DNA of 54,219 nucleotides from Rhizobiaceae bacterium (lineage in GTDB: Bacteria; Pseudomonadota; Alphaproteobacteria; Rhizobiales; Rhizobiaceae): NCBI GenBank assembly GCA_028279875.1, contig JANQMU010000040.1:1-54219 (forward strand). The letters run 5' to 3'. The notes under the pieces were generated by a model, which was not told where the DNA came from, ran no database searches, and saw only the letters and a list, made by a program, of their open reading frames with translations. Shown here in pieces: positions 53,113 to 54,219 of this stretch; position 1 is the stretch's first letter; each line of letters begins with the position of its first letter. Both the position numbers and the translations under genes were made by a program.

Positions 53113-54219
53113 ATGGGTGGAGACAGGCACGATGTGAATCTATCGCCCCATGTCTCCGATGAAATCCGCAAGACCACCTGCTACATGTGCGCCTGCCGCT
53201 GCGGTATCAATGTCCATCTGCGCACCGGCGAAAACGGCCAGCCGAAAATCCGCTATATCGAGGGCAACCGTGATCACCCGATCAACAAGGGCGTTCTGTG
53301 CGCCAAGGGGTCGGCCGGCATCATGCAGCATTATTCGCCGGCAAGGCTCAGGAAACCGCTGCTGCGGACCGGCGAGCGCGGGCGCGGCGAGTTCAGGGAA
53401 ATCGAATGGGAGGAAGCGCTGTCTCTCGCCACCGAGTGGCTCGGCGAGGTGCGTCAACGCGATCCCCGAAAGCTGGCGTTTTTCACCGGCCGCGATCAGA
53501 GCCAGTCGCTGACCGGCTGGTGGGCCCAGCAATACGGCACACCGAATTTCGCCGCCCATGGCGGTTTCTGTTCGGTCAACATGGCGGCCGGCGGCATCTA
53601 CACATTCGGCGGCGCCTTCTGGGAATTCGGCGCGCCCGACTGGGACAGGACCGAACTGTTCATGATCTTCGGCGTCGCGGAGGATCATGATTCAAATCCG
53701 ATCAAAATGGGGCTCGGAAGGCTCAAGGAACGCGGCGTCAAGGTAGTCGGCGTCAACCCGGTACGCACCGGCTACAATGCCGTCGCCGATGAGTGGGTCG
53801 GCATCACGCCGGGCACCGACGGGCTGTTCATCCTGTCGCTGGTACATGAACTGATCCGCGCCGGCAGGGTCGATCTCGATTACCTGCTGCGCTACACCAA
53901 CGCGCCGTGGCTGGTCATCGACGATGAGGGCAGCGCCGACCACGGCCTGTTTGCCCGTAACGAGGCCGGCGAGGCGCTGGTGTTCGACCGGCACAAAAAG
54001 CAATGCGTGTCCTATAAGGAGGCCGGAACCGCCGCCGGATTGAAGGGAACAGTTACCCTGCCGGATGGCCGAAAGGCGCGTCCTGTCTTTGAATTGCTGG
54101 CCGAAAAATACTGCGCCGAAGACTATGCGCCTGACGCCGTTGCGGAAAAGACCGGCGTGCCGGCGGCGCAGGTCCGGCGTCTTGCAGCCGAAATCGCCGA
54201 AGCGGCCTTTGACAGGGAA
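53113..54219 (+). CDS. molybdopterin oxidoreductase, N-terminal 369 residues (cut by window end)
   Basis: An open frame runs from ATG 53113 to the last base with no stop, behind AAGGAGGTG. The N-terminus has [4Fe-4S] ligands C23, C26, C30 and C63 (TCYMCACRCG ... GVLCAKG). Cys153 in GGFCSVNMAAG is a likely molybdenum ligand, as in formate dehydrogenase or periplasmic nitrate reductase types. GVAEDHDSNPIKMG and VGVNPVRTGYNAVADEW belong to the bis-MGD binding fold. No Tat signal is present, so cytoplasmic. The substrate cannot be assigned without the rest of the operon. Confidence 0.92.
   Translation, partial: MGGDRHDVNLSPHVSDEIRKTTCYMCACRCGINVHLRTGENGQPKIRYIEGNRDHPINKGVLCAKGSAGIMQHYSPARLRKPLLRTGERGRGEFREIEWEEALSLATEWLGEVRQRDPRKLAFFTGRDQSQSLTGWWAQQYGTPNFAAHGGFCSVNMAAGGIYTFGGAFWEFGAPDWDRTELFMIFGVAEDHDSNPIKMGLGRLKERGVKVVGVNPVRTGYNAVADEWVGITPGTDGLFILSLVHELIRAGRVDLDYLLRYTNAPWLVIDDEGSADHGLFARNEAGEALVFDRHKKQCVSYKEAGTAAGLKGTVTLPDGRKARPVFELLAEKYCAEDYAPDAVAEKTGVPAAQVRRLAAEIAEAAFDRE

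Overview
The window is GC-rich, densely coded DNA that reads as an alphaproteobacterium, probably of the Hyphomicrobiales/Rhizobiales type. The basis is gene style (clade I nos operon with a Tat-dependent NosZ, tripartite tricarboxylate transporter, BASS, ThuA/Gfo-Idh genes, OmpR-type two-component genes) together with many ATGA start/stop overlaps. This is inference from content, not a database result. No rRNA, tRNA, CRISPR array or transposase was seen.

Layout. 1-5007: a possible gene remnant, then two divergent genes: a secreted/membrane-anchored helical protein, and a cytosolic fusion of a trypsin-like protease with a DRGH-type non-specific nuclease. This is the part most like an unexplored conflict or defence module. 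5008-8457: a Cpx-like envelope stress locus. It has two CpxP/Spy-like small proteins, each preceded by a GTAAA-N5-GTAAA box, then a response regulator and a sensor kinase. 8506-9675: a phage-like conserved protein and a convergent secreted protein made largely of NSSS repeats. 9676-18700: an intergenic region with two perfect FNR/Nnr-type boxes, followed by the complete nosRZDFYLX cluster for nitrous oxide reduction. 18710-19902: a phosphoribosyltransferase and a small c-type cytochrome, divergent around a perfect palindrome.

19899-28040: sugar-type oxidoreductases (epimerase, ThuA, Gfo/Idh/MocA), a DUF3307-like membrane protein, an ABC exporter-like protein whose ATPase motifs are all degenerate coupled to a cyclic-nucleotide-binding-domain protein, and a dienelactone hydrolase. 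28212-39241: catabolic and regulatory genes: LysR, Rieske oxygenase with a small partner, ALDH7-type aldehyde dehydrogenase, LacI, a PhyH-type dioxygenase, a Tat-exported unknown, a YghU-type glutathione transferase, a BASS transporter, and Lrp divergent from ornithine cyclodeaminase. 39251-43204: TetR with three operator-like palindromes beside an NAD(P)-binding oxidoreductase, then a KefF/KefB-like potassium efflux pair.

43252-51634: an organosulfate locus around a MarR operator. marR-sulfatase-MBL hydrolase-universal stress protein lies on the minus strand, and tctCBA plus a second sulfatase on the plus strand, with coupled or overlapping starts throughout apart from tctC-tctB. 51658-54219: a CcdA/thioredoxin pair, an intergenic inverted repeat, and the first 369 codons of a molybdopterin oxidoreductase cut by the window edge.

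The nos genes work as one respiratory unit under probable anaerobic/NO control. The sulfatase-TTT genes look like one uptake-and-desulfation pathway. The Cpx-like genes form a self-regulated envelope stress circuit.
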